Shown: positions 1 to 8,564, numbered from the stretch's first letter. The stretch: DNA of 64,000 nucleotides from Christensenella sp. UBA3792 (GCA_002369195.1 DFEW01000028.1:13282-77281); one strand, 5' to 3'. Numbers and translations: made by a program. Notes: generated by a model from the letters alone, not told the origin.

Positions 1-666
1 GCGATCCCTCGCCGCGACGTCAACGGCATGGCACATCTGCTTCTGAAACGGTTCGGCTCCCTCGCCGCCGTTCTCGACGCGAAGCCGAACGAGCTCATGC
101 AGGTCGACGGCATCGGCGAAAGCGCCGCAACCTTCCTGCATCTGGTATTCGACGTACACCGTCGGCTGAATCTGCTTTCAATGCAGAACGCGAACGGACG
201 CACGCGTCTCGAAAATCCTCAGGACGCCTGCCGCTATGCGCTCGCGCTCGCCGCATCGGACCGAAACGAAACGCTTCGCGTGATTTCGCTCGACGCTTCC
301 ATGACCGTGCTGCACGACGACGTTCTCGCCGTCGGCACACCGACGAAGGTTGCGTTTGAACCGCGCCGCGTTGTAGAAACCGGACTGCTGCACAACGCGC
401 GCTATCTCATTCTGACGCACAACCATCCGTCCGAGATCTTGGTTCCGTCCGGCGACGATATCGAAACCGCAAAAATGATTCAGGAGATCGCATCGAAGCT
501 CGAAATGGATGTGCGCGATCAGCTGATCCTTTCGAAGAATGCCGCGTACAGCTATCAGTACGACCGCGTATTCCTGTTCAGCACCCCCGCTGTCTGCCAC
601 GCAATGACGCTGGACGAATACTGCGATACCATCTGCGCACCGCGCAGCAGCAAACGTTTATCATAA
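1..666 (+). CDS. radC: RadC/UPF0758 family JAMM protein (5' end outside window)
   Basis: The reading frame is open from the first base of the window and already reads IPRRDVNGMAHLLLKRFGSL, the usual N-terminal part of RadC, so the true start lies upstream. A helix-hairpin-helix-like stretch (MQVDGIGESAA) follows. The C-terminal JAMM/MPN metal site is present as HNHPSEILVPSGDD, where family members usually have HNHPSGDPxPSxxD. RadC proteins are widespread in Bacteria. The old DNA-repair role is doubtful and the biochemical activity is not settled, so only the family is called. The stop is followed 11 bases later by a gene on the same strand. Confidence 0.93.
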   Translation, partial: AIPRRDVNGMAHLLLKRFGSLAAVLDAKPNELMQVDGIGESAATFLHLVFDVHRRLNLLSMQNANGRTRLENPQDACRYALALAASDRNETLRVISLDASMTVLHDDVLAVGTPTKVAFEPRRVVETGLLHNARYLILTHNHPSEILVPSGDDIETAKMIQEIASKLEMDVRDQLILSKNAAYSYQYDRVFLFSTPAVCHAMTLDEYCDTICAPRSSKRLS

Positions 667-677
667 AGGAGTTTACC

Positions 678-950
678 ATGCGAGCAAAGTGTCAGTGTCA
701 TATGCCGGATATCGCGAACTGGACCATCATCCACATCACGGGACGCGACCGTGTGATCCGCTGCAGCGCATGCCGTCAGGTCTGGCATTCCTACGGCACA
801 TATACGAATGAACTGACCGAGAATCTCGTTTCGCCCTACGAATGGCGACGCATATTGCGCTCGCCGGACTATCATAAGGGCGAAGAAATCGAAGGCGAAC
901 CGGACAGCTATCTCGATCCGGAATTTGAAAGCAGGTTTGAGGACAAATGA
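678..950 (+). CDS. Small Cys-rich protein, possible zinc ribbon
   Basis: This 90-residue protein has a good ribosome site (aaaggag, 6 bases before the ATG) and its stop overlaps the start of the GtrA-family gene by 4 bases (ATGA), so it is very likely translated. Two Cys clusters, CQCH near residues 5-8 and CSAC near residues 29-32, are spaced like a small zinc-binding fold. The C-terminal third is acidic and charged, with no membrane segment or signal peptide. I do not recognise a family; a metal-binding adaptor is inference. Confidence 0.75.
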   Translation: MRAKCQCHMPDIANWTIIHITGRDRVIRCSACRQVWHSYGTYTNELTENLVSPYEWRRILRSPDYHKGEEIEGEPDSYLDPEFESRFEDK

Positions 951-1369
951 AACACGAATTTCTCCGCACATTGAAGTATATCCTGATCGCCGCATCTGCA
1001 GGGATCATTCAGATCGGCAGCTTCACGCTGATGAACGAACTGATCGGCTGGGACTACTGGCTGAGCTACCTCATCGCGCTCGTGCTGTCCGTTGTTTGGA
1101 ACTTCACGTTCAACCGCCGCTACACGTTCAAAAGCGCGTCAAATATCCCGAAGGCAATGGCGCTTGTCTTTGCGTATTACTGCGTCTTTACGCCACTCTC
1201 AACGCTTTTGGAGCATTATCTGACCGACAAGCTGCATTGGAACGAATACCTTGTCACCGCGATCAACATGCTACTGAACCTCGCGACCGAGTTTCCCTAT
1301 CAGCGCTTCGTCGTATTCAAAAAGACGATCGACACCAACGACCTCGCCAAAAAGGACCAGGCGCAATAA
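947..1369 (+). CDS. GtrA-family membrane protein
   Basis: A 140-residue protein with four hydrophobic segments of the GtrA type. The conserved family stretch WNFTFNRRYTFKS lies just after the second segment. GtrA proteins are small polytopic membrane proteins linked to export or flipping of lipid-linked sugars for cell-wall or O-antigen modification. No glycosyltransferase partner is adjacent. Translation is coupled to the upstream Cys-rich gene through an ATGA overlap, and a strong terminator follows directly. The family call is firm; the substrate is unknown. Confidence 0.85.
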   Translation: MKHEFLRTLKYILIAASAGIIQIGSFTLMNELIGWDYWLSYLIALVLSVVWNFTFNRRYTFKSASNIPKAMALVFAYYCVFTPLSTLLEHYLTDKLHWNEYLVTAINMLLNLATEFPYQRFVVFKKTIDTNDLAKKDQAQ

Positions 1370-1380
1370 CCGAATCCGAA

Positions 1381-1403
1381 AGCAGCCGATGGCTGCTTTT
1401 TTT
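1381..1403 (+). terminator. Rho-independent terminator after the GtrA gene
   Basis: A perfect 7-bp stem (agcagcc/ggctgct) with a 3-base loop is followed by a run of T. It lies 12 bases after the GtrA stop codon and ends the radC/GtrA transcript. Confidence 0.9.
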
Positions 1404-1496
1404 GTTTTGGCGCATTTACTCTTTTACAGAGCCGTCTCCGCACTGCGGCATTTTGCGGACGCTCAGTCAAATCCCTCCTTATTGTGCAGGCCAAAG

Positions 1497-1520
1497 AAAA
1501 AACCACCCCGTAGGGTGGTT
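1497..1520 (-). terminator. Terminator after tRNA-Leu(TAA) and the chrA operon
   Basis: On the minus strand aaccaccc, a 4-base loop and gggtggtt form an 8-bp stem followed by a T-rich tract. It lies 9 bases beyond the encoded CCA of tRNA-Leu. It probably also ends read-through from the chrA operon, since no terminator is visible between chrA and the tRNA. Confidence 0.85.
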
Positions 1521-1528
1521 CTTTTCTT

Positions 1529-1611
1529 TGGTGCGATTGGCGGGATTTGAACCCGCAAGGTTTCCCCGACGGATTTTAAGTCCGTTGTGTATGCCGTTCC
1601 ACCACAATCGC
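1529..1611 (-). tRNA. tRNA-Leu (anticodon TAA)
   Basis: The minus strand folds as a class II tRNA with a long variable arm. The acceptor stem is GCGATTG/CAATCGC with discriminator A and an encoded CCA. The anticodon arm is ACGGA-CTTAAAA-TCCGT, giving anticodon TAA, and the T arm contains GGTTCAAATC. It decodes UUA/UUG leucine codons. It has its own promoter upstream. Confidence 0.95.
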
Positions 1612-1620
1612 ATCGGTATT

Positions 1621-1648
1621 ATTTTACACGCTTTTGCGCATTTGTCAA
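1621..1648 (-). promoter_or_regulatory. Promoter of tRNA-Leu
   Basis: On the minus strand, -35 TTGACA (1648-1643) and -10 TAAAAT (1626-1621) are separated by 16 bases. The predicted start is just before the tRNA 5' end at 1611. Confidence 0.75.
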
Positions 1649-1651
1649 CCG

Positions 1652-2239
1652 CTAAAGCGACAGGAGCCCGCCGAGCGTTCCGCCCGCAAGGATGAAGAAC
1701 AGCGGATGGATTTTCGACGTTTTTTTCCAGAATGCAAAGAATGCGAATGCGGCAAACAGCCCAAGCCGCAGCAGAGACGTCCAGTCTGCAGAAAACGTGA
1801 ACGTTCTGAAATTCGCCTTGACGTTGAGCGCAACGAGCAGCAGCGAAAACCCGGCTGCCGTGATCAGCCCGATCGCCGCGGGACGCAAGCTCGAAAACAA
1901 GCTCTGCACCAGATACGAAGACGCATATTTTTTGATCGCCTTTGCAACCAGAATGATGATGATCACCGACGGCGTGATCAATCCGAGCGTCGCTACGATC
2001 GAGCCGGGAACGCCTGCGACGTTATAGCCGACGTACGTTGCGGCGTTGACACCGATCGGACCGGGCGTCGATTCCGCGATCGCGATGATGTTGGCAATTT
2101 CCGCTTCGGTGACCCATCCGTACACCGCGCCCATCTCACGGATAAAGGGAACGGTCGCAAGACCGCCGCCGACCGCGAACAGACCGGCTTTGAAGAATTC
2201 GAAAAACAGGAGGCCGAGGTTTTTGAGCAGCATCAGCAT
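1652..2239 (-). CDS. chrA: Short-chain ChrA chromate transporter family protein, second of a pair
   Basis: This 195-residue membrane protein has the CHR signature near the N-terminus (FFKAGLFAVGGGLATVPF), then GWV and TPGPIGVNAATYVGY, all typical of a single CHR domain. In short-chain CHR systems two genes each encode one half that together form the transporter (chromate/sulfate family, inner membrane). The ATG at 2239 is chosen because it follows a GGTGG ribosome site and overlaps the end of the upstream chrA by 7 bases; longer extensions read as out-of-family Arg-rich sequence. The real substrate in this organism is unproven. Confidence 0.88.
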   Translation of the reverse strand: MLMLLKNLGLLFFEFFKAGLFAVGGGLATVPFIREMGAVYGWVTEAEIANIIAIAESTPGPIGVNAATYVGYNVAGVPGSIVATLGLITPSVIIIILVAKAIKKYASSYLVQSLFSSLRPAAIGLITAAGFSLLLVALNVKANFRTFTFSADWTSLLRLGLFAAFAFFAFWKKTSKIHPLFFILAGGTLGGLLSL

Positions 2240-2766
2240 CGTTTCATCCACCCCCAAGCAAGACCGACGATCGCCGCGCCGAGCACGATGAACACCGGCG
2301 ACACGCCGCCGACCGCGACAAACAGGAACGCGAGCAGAAACATCACGAACGTCGTCGGATTGACGACCGTCTTTTTGAACAGCTTTAAGACCGCCGCGGA
2401 GATCAGCGCGCAAACGGCGATGCGAATGCCCGCAAACACGTGTTGCACGATCGGATACGAGGCAAAGTTCTGCAGCACCGCAGCGATGACGATGATCAGC
2501 GCCATCGGCACGAGAATCACGCCGAGTGAAGCGATGATCGCGCCGCGCACGCGCCTGACCTTATAGCCGACAAACGTTGCCGTATTGATCGCAATCACGC
2601 CCGGCGTACACTGTGCGACCGCCATATAGTCGGTCAGCTCGTCCTCGGTAATGATATGATTCTTTTCAACCAGTTCGCGAATCAGCAGCGGCAGCATCGA
2701 ATAGCCGCCGCCGATCATCATCGATCCGATCTTCACAAACAGCGTGAACAGCTTCCAGAGACTCAC
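2233..2766 (-). CDS. chrA: Short-chain ChrA chromate transporter family protein, first of a pair
   Basis: The first CHR half, 177 residues, carries KIGSMMIGGGYSMLPLL and CTPGVIAINTATFVGYKVR, matching the CHR signature of its partner. A GTG start at 2766 fits a GGGAGGG ribosome site and makes a 4-base GTGA overlap with the stop of the upstream gene, so translation is coupled. It should pair with the next chrA to form one antiporter. The pair closes an operon otherwise made of flotillin/NfeD-type genes, an odd setting for an anion transporter. Confidence 0.88.
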   Translation of the reverse strand: MSLWKLFTLFVKIGSMMIGGGYSMLPLLIRELVEKNHIITEDELTDYMAVAQCTPGVIAINTATFVGYKVRRVRGAIIASLGVILVPMALIIVIAAVLQNFASYPIVQHVFAGIRIAVCALISAAVLKLFKKTVVNPTTFVMFLLAFLFVAVGGVSPVFIVLGAAIVGLAWGWMKRC

Positions 2767-4109
2767 AGCAGCCCTCCCGTATATCCTGCGATCACCGCGT
2801 AAAAGTACAGAATCCATATCCCGATGAACGCGATGCTCAGCACAAAGTCGACCCATGCGCGCCGGATCCGCACCGCCAGCACGATCACAAACGGCGCCGT
2901 CATGGTCAGATAGCGCGCCGTATCGCTCATGCGTCCGGTACACAGCACGGCGACGATCGTTAGCAGCATCAACAACACATGCGAAGAGCGGATGCGCTCG
3001 CAGCCGAGCAGAACGAGCACGCAGCCGCCGACCAGATACAGCACTTGAAATACAACGCTCGCAAGCAGCACTGAAACCGTTTCGGGACGGATCACGCGCG
3101 TGGCTTCAAACACGCGGTCGAACCAGGTGAACAGCGCGTCGCTCAGCGTGCACGGCGTAAGCCCGTACGTTTCCGCCGCGGCGCGATATAGGGCGATCGG
3201 ATCGTCGAACCGTGCTTTCGAATACAGGATCACCAGCCCGATGCCGATCGGTACCAGCAAAAACGAAAGCGCGTTGAACACCTGCTTTAGGGTATACCCC
3301 TTCTCCATCTCGCGGTTCGAACGCACATTGTCGATGACGAACACCGCGTATTCGAGCAGGATCGGGAAAAACAGCAGCGCGCCGAGCGCATGCGTGAGCG
3401 TCGCAAGCAAGGCAAACGCGTTCGCAACGATATACATGCGCTTGCGCAAAAACAGCAGACAGCCGATCGAGACAAGCAAAAACAGTCCGTCCGGCACCGT
3501 GCCCATCAAAAGGCAGGATGCGGGCAGGAAGAAGAAGTACCGCACCGCGCGCCGCGCTGTTTTGCGGTCAAAGTCGAGCTGCACCAGATAGTACAGCGCC
3601 GCGCCCGCCATCGCCGTGAACAGGTACGATCCGATGAAGCGCGCGTGGTTGTAGTTGAAGCTGACCACCCAAAAGAGGTTGGACAGATACCCGTACAGCG
3701 GGAACGCGGTCTCGGCATGGTAATAGTCGAGCCAGATGCGCTGCACCTCGAAGAACGTGCCGTCGTAGCCGAACAGGCGAAAGTGCAGCACGTAGGTCAA
3801 GAGAATTTCGATCAGCCGCAGCGCCATCAGCAGCAGGATCAGCTTGCACAGTTCGCGCACGCCGCAGCGGCGGAACGTGCGGTCTCCCTCGCGATTCATA
3901 TGCGGTTCGCTTCCGCCCGCAAGGAAGGACACGAGAAGGCGGATCAGCCGGAGCGTCGCCGCCGTGAACAGCAGGTAAATCAGCGTCGAAAGAACGATCG
4001 TTTCCCAATATTTGGGCATGTGCAGATACAGCGAAAGACCGTACAGCAAAGCAAGCACGGTCATCGCCAATATCGATATGCCAAGTTGTATGACGTTCTT
4101 CTTCTGCAC
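2763..4109 (-). CDS. Polytopic membrane protein, GT-C/PIG-V-like glycosyltransferase candidate
   Basis: About 448 residues with some ten or more hydrophobic segments. An early acidic loop motif (FGYDGTFFEVQRIWLDYYH) and FPLYGYLS lie between the first membrane spans. This layout, and the FPLYP-like motif, are seen in lipid-phosphosugar-dependent (GT-C, PIG-V/ArnT-like) mannosyltransferases. Start is a GTG at 4109, 2 bases after the upstream stop, with no clear ribosome site, so it may depend on translational coupling. The stop overlaps chrA. The family call rests on topology and loop motifs only, so confidence is moderate; another multi-pass membrane protein is possible. Confidence 0.55.
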   Translation of the reverse strand: MQKKNVIQLGISILAMTVLALLYGLSLYLHMPKYWETIVLSTLIYLLFTAATLRLIRLLVSFLAGGSEPHMNREGDRTFRRCGVRELCKLILLLMALRLIEILLTYVLHFRLFGYDGTFFEVQRIWLDYYHAETAFPLYGYLSNLFWVVSFNYNHARFIGSYLFTAMAGAALYYLVQLDFDRKTARRAVRYFFFLPASCLLMGTVPDGLFLLVSIGCLLFLRKRMYIVANAFALLATLTHALGALLFFPILLEYAVFVIDNVRSNREMEKGYTLKQVFNALSFLLVPIGIGLVILYSKARFDDPIALYRAAAETYGLTPCTLSDALFTWFDRVFEATRVIRPETVSVLLASVVFQVLYLVGGCVLVLLGCERIRSSHVLLMLLTIVAVLCTGRMSDTARYLTMTAPFVIVLAVRIRRAWVDFVLSIAFIGIWILYFYAVIAGYTGGLL

Positions 4110-4111
4110 CG

Positions 4112-4519
4112 TCAGCGCAGCGCTTTCGGCTTTCCGAGGATCTCCGCAAATATGATCCCCCGTACCGCGTCGTTTCCGTCGAAACGGAGCGCGCCGCTAT
4201 CCTCCTTCGTCGGTTCGGCGGGTTTCGTCTCCGCTTGCTTGACCGGCTGCCGCGCCTTGTTCATATCGGCCTGAACGGAAGCGGGCGTTTGTACGGTCGT
4301 CTTCGTCTGTGTCTTCGAGGCATTCATCTGCGTCCCGAAACCCGCGCGCGGTGCAGCGGGTCTTTGTACCGGCTGTGCCTGCGCGGCAGCGGCTTTCTTT
4401 GCCTCCGCCTCCCGACGCAGGCGTTCCGCCTCCGCTTCACGCATCTTTCGTTTCGCGATCGTCGAGAACACGAAGAAGGCGCCGATGAATATCAGGAAAG
4501 GAACCAGTACGAAACCCAT
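4112..4519 (-). CDS. Single-pass membrane protein with charged helix and Pro/Ala/Thr-rich region
   Basis: Residues 3-20 form a membrane segment, followed by a highly charged helix (KRKMREAEAERLRREAEAKK), then a Pro/Ala/Gln/Thr-rich region, and an ordered-looking C-terminus GIIFAEILGKPKALR. It starts 3 bases after floA ends and ends 2 bases before the next gene. The Arg/Glu/Ala helix resembles the coiled region of flotillins, so an accessory role with FloA is a reasonable guess. I know no named family for it. Confidence 0.7.
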   Translation of the reverse strand: MGFVLVPFLIFIGAFFVFSTIAKRKMREAEAERLRREAEAKKAAAAQAQPVQRPAAPRAGFGTQMNASKTQTKTTVQTPASVQADMNKARQPVKQAETKPAEPTKEDSGALRFDGNDAVRGIIFAEILGKPKALR

Positions 4520-4522
4520 CGA

Positions 4523-5536
4523 TTATTTCCCCTTCGATTCCGAAGCGGGAGCCGCGGACTTGCCGATTGCGGTACGCATCTCCGTATCGGACATGACGTT
4601 CTTCATGTTGTAGTAATCGAGCACGCCGAGTTTGCCGTCTCTGAGCGCTGCGGAAATCGCCTGCGGAACCTCTGCCTCCGCCTCGATGACGCGTGCGCGC
4701 ATACGCTGCACTTCCGCGATGTTCTCCTGCTCCTGCGCAACCGCCATGGCGCGGCGCTCCTCCGCCTTCGCCTGTGCAATGCGCTTGTCCGCTTCCGCCT
4801 GATCGATCTGCAGCTGTGCGCCGACGTTTCTGCCGACGTCTACGTCCGCAATATCGATGGACAGGATCTCGAACGCGGTGCCCGCGTCAAGACCTTTCGA
4901 AAGAACGGTGCGGGAAATGGAGTCCGGATTCTCAAGAACTTCCTTATGGCTTGCCGCCGAGCCGACCGTGGTGACGATGCCCTCGCCAACACGCGCGATG
5001 ATCGTTTCCTCACCTGCGCCGCCGACGAGACGATCGATGTTCGCGCGGACCGTGACTTTCGCCTTGGCGCGCAGCTCGATGCCGTCCATTGCGACCGCCG
5101 CGATGATCGGGGTCTCGATGACTTTCGGGTTGACGCTCATCTGCACGGCGTTCAGCACGTCACGGCCTGCAAGGTCGATCGCGCAGGAGCGTTCGAAATC
5201 GAGCGGGATGCCCGCGCGCTGTGCCGCGATCAGCGAGTCGACCACGCGGTTCACGCTTGCCTTGCCGTTGATCTTGCCGCCCTTTGCAAGATAATGCGCC
5301 TCAAGCTTGTTCATCGGGATCGAAAGACCTGCCTTGGTCGCCTTGATCATCGGGTTCACGATGTCGGCGGCGTTGACCTTGCGGATGCGCATACCGATGA
5401 GCTGGAACAAGCCGATCTTGACGCCGCTCGCGCTTGCGGAGATCCACAGTCCGAGCGGTACAAACGAGAAGAATATGACCAGGAACGCGATGACTGCCGC
5501 ACCGATGATCCAAGGAATGAATGTTTGAAAGTGCAT
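4523..5536 (-). CDS. floA: Flotillin-like protein FloA (UPF0365/YqfA)
   Basis: 337 residues with an N-terminal membrane segment (residues 9-33), then an SPFH-type domain, and an Ala/Glu-rich C-terminal helical region ([19 protein letters not shown]). Family-typical stretches include [20 protein letters not shown] and [18 protein letters not shown]. FloA organises functional membrane microdomains in Bacillota and affects signalling, secretion and membrane fluidity. It lies one gene downstream of nfeD, its usual partner (as in B. subtilis yqeZ-yqfA). Confidence 0.95.
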   Translation of the reverse strand: MHFQTFIPWIIGAAVIAFLVIFFSFVPLGLWISASASGVKIGLFQLIGMRIRKVNAADIVNPMIKATKAGLSIPMNKLEAHYLAKGGKINGKASVNRVVDSLIAAQRAGIPLDFERSCAIDLAGRDVLNAVQMSVNPKVIETPIIAAVAMDGIELRAKAKVTVRANIDRLVGGAGEETIIARVGEGIVTTVGSAASHKEVLENPDSISRTVLSKGLDAGTAFEILSIDIADVDVGRNVGAQLQIDQAEADKRIAQAKAEERRAMAVAQEQENIAEVQRMRARVIEAEAEVPQAISAALRDGKLGVLDYYNMKNVMSDTEMRTAIGKSAAPASESKGK

Positions 5537-5545
5537 AAAAACCTC

Positions 5546-5752
5546 CTAATGAATAAGTACAAAGTAGAGTTTGATAACGCCCATGATGAGCAGAATTGCC
5601 GACGGAATCGCGATGCCGAGCGCGATCCAGCGTCTGCGAACCTCCTTTGCGGACGCTGTTTCTTCCGGCTGTGATGCCTGCGGTTCGATCATACCGCACT
5701 TGGGACACACATCCGTCGAATACAGAACGCCGCACTTTTTACAATACTTCAT
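5546..5752 (-). CDS. Zinc-ribbon plus single TM small protein
   Basis: This 68-residue protein begins CKKCGVLYSTDVCPKCG, a four-Cys zinc ribbon, followed by a charged linker and one membrane span (residues 43-65). It overlaps nfeD by 4 bases (ATGA) and ends 9 bases before floA, so it is an integral member of the operon. Zinc-ribbon/TM proteins are common in Bacillota, but one inserted between nfeD and floA is not the standard arrangement. Function unknown. Confidence 0.8.
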   Translation of the reverse strand: MKYCKKCGVLYSTDVCPKCGMIEPQASQPEETASAKEVRRRWIALGIAIPSAILLIMGVIKLYFVLIH

Positions 5753-6243
5753 GCAACCGTGATCTTGGTTCCGTCCACCGCAACGACTGTGACTTCGCTG
5801 TTGCGCTCCACAAACGTTGCCTGCGTTTCCACCGAATACCGTTTGCCGTCGATGAGGATGATTCCGCTCGGACGCAGCGGTGTCACGGTCGTTCCCTTCA
5901 TGCCGATGAGCGATTCAAGCGAACCGGACGACGGCTTTACCGCCTCCGTTTCGATTTTATCCTTTAATACAATCGGAGAACGGAACAGCAGTCCGCCCTT
6001 CATGGAACGCATGAACAGAACGATCATCAAGATCAGTATCGCGACGAGAACGGCTCCCACGATATACGCAGTCGTAGCGGACGCCGTCAAAAACTCGATG
6101 ACGATGACCGCAATCAAACAAAGAATACCCATAATGCCCGGTACGCCGAACCCCGGCAGCATCAGCTCGATGATGAGCAGCGCCAGTCCGAATACGCAGA
6201 GAATCAGGCAAGGTACCCATAACGGTCCGAATAGTGCAACCAT
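5749..6243 (-). CDS. nfeD: NfeD-family membrane protein
   Basis: 164 residues: three to four membrane spans (residues 1-85), a short cytoplasmic linker, and a C-terminal OB-fold-like NfeD domain (MKGTTVTPLRPSG, IDGKRYSV). This is the short NfeD form that accompanies flotillins and helps them form membrane microdomains. Two ATGs compete: 6249 sits only 1 base after the aaggagg site, while 6243 sits 7 bases after it, so 6243 is preferred. First gene of the operon that continues with the zinc-ribbon protein and floA. Confidence 0.88.
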   Translation of the reverse strand: MVALFGPLWVPCLILCVFGLALLIIELMLPGFGVPGIMGILCLIAVIVIEFLTASATTAYIVGAVLVAILILMIVLFMRSMKGGLLFRSPIVLKDKIETEAVKPSSGSLESLIGMKGTTVTPLRPSGIILIDGKRYSVETQATFVERNSEVTVVAVDGTKITVA

Positions 6244-6267
6244 TTCCATGCCTCCTTTCTTGAATAA

Positions 6268-6296
6268 AGTATATCATAATCGCATACGGTTGAAAA
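6268..6296 (-). promoter_or_regulatory. Promoter of the nfeD-floA-chrA operon
   Basis: Minus-strand -35 TTTTCA (6296-6291) and -10 TATACT (6273-6268) are 17 bases apart and read toward nfeD. The promoter is divergent from that of the CDF gene. Confidence 0.6.
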
Positions 6297-6317
6297 GTGT
6301 TTTTTTCGCGAATTGGA

Positions 6318-6346
6318 TTGCGGTAATTCGCCCTCCATGCTATAAT
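6318..6346 (+). promoter_or_regulatory. Promoter of the CDF-PfkB operon
   Basis: -35 TTGCGG (6318-6323) and consensus -10 TATAAT (6341-6346) with 17-base spacing. The predicted start near 6353 leaves only about 10 bases of leader, just enough for the GGAGGA ribosome site before the ATG at 6364. Confidence 0.8.
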
Positions 6347-6363
6347 AAACAGCCGGAGGAAGT

Positions 6364-7572
6364 ATGATACGTCTGCTTGCAAAAATCTTCATTAAGGATC
6401 ATCAAAACACCGCAAGGATCGACGTCCGCAGCGCATACGGCGTGCTGACAGGCAGCGTCGGCATTGCGCTGAACCTGCTGCTGTTTGCGGCGAAGTTCGT
6501 CGCAGGATGGCTCGCAAAATCGATCTCCCTGCAGGCGGATGCGTTCAACAACCTCGGCGACGCCGGCTCCTCCATCGTCTCGCTGCTCGGCTTCCGTCTC
6601 GCTGCGAAAAAGCCGGACCGCGATCACCCGTACGGGCACGGACGGTTCGAATATATCGCGGGGCTTTGCGTCTCGCTTGCGATCCTCGTCATGGCCGTTT
6701 CGCTGTTCCGCTCGTCGCTCGATTCGCTGATCCGCGGCGGCAGCAGCGCCTATGCGACGCACTTTTGGCTTTCCTGCGCGATCATGCTCGGCTCGATCCT
6801 GATCAAACTGTACCTGTTTGCGGCAAACAGACGGCTTTCGAAAACCCTCGATTCGCCCACGATGCACGCCGTATCCGTGGACAGCGTTGCGGACGCGATC
6901 GCGACGACTGCCGTTCTGGTCTGCGCCTTGCTTTCGCACTTCGTTCCCGCCGTTTCGCGTCTGCGTCTTGACGCGATCTGCGGCATCTTTGTTTCCCTGT
7001 TTATCCTGTATTCAGGCGTGAAATCGGTGCAGGAAACGATCAGCCCGCTGCTCGGCAAGCGTCCCGATCCCGCGTTCGTGCGGGAGCTGACCGAAGCCGT
7101 GCTCTCGTTTGAGGGCATCAACGGCGTGCATGACGTGATCGTGCACGACTACGGTCCCGGACGCGTATTCGTCTCCCTGCATGCGGAGGTTCCGGCGCAC
7201 GGCGACATCCGCGAGGTGCACGACTTGATCGACAGCGCGGAAAAATACCTTTCCGATACCTACCATTGCACGGCGACGATTCATATGGACCCGATCGTGA
7301 CCGACGATCCGCTTTCGATCGATATCAAGGATCGCATGACACAGGCGTTGTCCGAGATCGATCCGCGGCTCACGCTGCACGATTTTCGCATTGCGGCAAG
7401 TCCGACCGGCAAAACCGCCCTGTTCGACGTCGTGCTGCCCTACGACCTCAAGCTTTCCGAGGATGAACTGCGCGCGCGCATTCAGCAGGCCGCGTCGCAA
7501 ATCGATCCGGACATGACGGCGATCACGGAGTTCGACCGCGGCGAGCCGGATGCGCGAAAGGAGCTTTTATGA
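6364..7572 (+). CDS. Cation diffusion facilitator metal efflux protein
   Basis: 402 residues with a six-span CDF core (residues ~20-220) and two cytoplasmic ferredoxin-like domains, one more than the usual single domain. TM2 carries ADAFNNLGDAGSSIV and TM5 carries HAVSVDSVAD. Aligned by eye to E. coli FieF/YiiP, the transport-site residues read N,D in TM2 and D,D in TM5 instead of D,D and H,D. A site with Asn and without His is associated in this family with manganese export (MntE-like), so Mn2+ is the likelier cargo; this is inference. The stop overlaps the next gene by 4 bases. Confidence 0.92.
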   Translation: MIRLLAKIFIKDHQNTARIDVRSAYGVLTGSVGIALNLLLFAAKFVAGWLAKSISLQADAFNNLGDAGSSIVSLLGFRLAAKKPDRDHPYGHGRFEYIAGLCVSLAILVMAVSLFRSSLDSLIRGGSSAYATHFWLSCAIMLGSILIKLYLFAANRRLSKTLDSPTMHAVSVDSVADAIATTAVLVCALLSHFVPAVSRLRLDAICGIFVSLFILYSGVKSVQETISPLLGKRPDPAFVRELTEAVLSFEGINGVHDVIVHDYGPGRVFVSLHAEVPAHGDIREVHDLIDSAEKYLSDTYHCTATIHMDPIVTDDPLSIDIKDRMTQALSEIDPRLTLHDFRIAASPTGKTALFDVVLPYDLKLSEDELRARIQQAASQIDPDMTAITEFDRGEPDARKELL

Positions 7573-8531
7573 AACCGGTACTCTGCGTCGGCGACGTCTG
7601 CGTCGATCTGATTATTCCTTATGCAGCGGCGCTCAAAGCCAAGCGCGGCGAGCCGATCGCGCGCGAAAGCACCGAAGTGCGACCATCTCACGGCGGCAGC
7701 GTCGGCAATACCGCCGTATCGATCGCGCGGCTCGGCGTTCCCGTCCTGTTTGCGGGCACCTGCGGCGACGATACGTTCGGCAGATTTTTGGCGGACGGGC
7801 TTCGCACCGAAGGCGTCGACATCACCCTTTTGCGCATGGACCCGAACCTATCTACTCAGACGGTGCTGCTCGTTCTCGACGAACACGGCGAGCGGACCGC
7901 ATTCGCGTGCCCCGCGCACGGCGGCTCACAGCACGCGATCGTACCGGAACAGTTCCCGGACGATCTCGTTTCCCGCATCGGCTGGCTGCACGTCAACGGC
8001 ATGATGCTGCGCGAGGACCCCGCGGCAACGACGCAGCTTGCACTGATGCGCCGCTGTCACGAAGCCGGCATTCCGGTTTCGCTCGACATCAATGCGCGCA
8101 TCGAATCGCGCAACGATACCCGTTTTTTCCGCAACCTTTCCGAAGCGAAGCGGTACTGCTCCGTCCTGTTTGGCTCCGCCGTCGACGAGATCCCGCTTCT
8201 GACCGATCAGCACGACGCCGAGACCGCCGCCCTGTCCCTTTCCGCCGACGGCACAAGCGTCATTTCGCGCAGCGGCGCGCAGGGCGCAGTATACTATCAC
8301 CGCGGCACGCGCATCCATTCCCCTGCCTTTTCGGTCGACGTCGTCGACACCGTCGGTGCAGGCGATACCTTCGACGGCGCATTCATCGCCGCCCGTATGC
8401 GCGATCTTGCTCCAGCCGAAGCCCTTCGCGAAGCAAACGCCGCGGCTGCGATCTGCGTATCCTCGCACGGCGGCCGTTCCTGCCCGACGCTCTCCGCGCT
8501 TTCCGCATTTTTAGAACGGCATCCCGCTTAA
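7569..8531 (+). CDS. PfkB-family carbohydrate/nucleoside kinase
   Basis: 320 residues. Both ribokinase-family signatures are present: HGGSVGNTAVSIARLG near residues 41-56 and the C-terminal DTVGAGDTFDGAF with the catalytic Asp (GAGD). The N-terminal VGDVCVDLI and the mid-domain SLDINAR also fit. PfkB kinases phosphorylate sugars or nucleosides; the substrate cannot be read from sequence, though the length and motifs fit ribokinase or 2-keto-3-deoxygluconate kinase types. Translation is coupled to the CDF gene through an ATGA overlap. Confidence 0.9.
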   Translation: MKPVLCVGDVCVDLIIPYAAALKAKRGEPIARESTEVRPSHGGSVGNTAVSIARLGVPVLFAGTCGDDTFGRFLADGLRTEGVDITLLRMDPNLSTQTVLLVLDEHGERTAFACPAHGGSQHAIVPEQFPDDLVSRIGWLHVNGMMLREDPAATTQLALMRRCHEAGIPVSLDINARIESRNDTRFFRNLSEAKRYCSVLFGSAVDEIPLLTDQHDAETAALSLSADGTSVISRSGAQGAVYYHRGTRIHSPAFSVDVVDTVGAGDTFDGAFIAARMRDLAPAEALREANAAAAICVSSHGGRSCPTLSALSAFLERHPA

Positions 8532-8564
8532 TTTCTCCGTGTTGTAAACAATCGGTCATCTATA

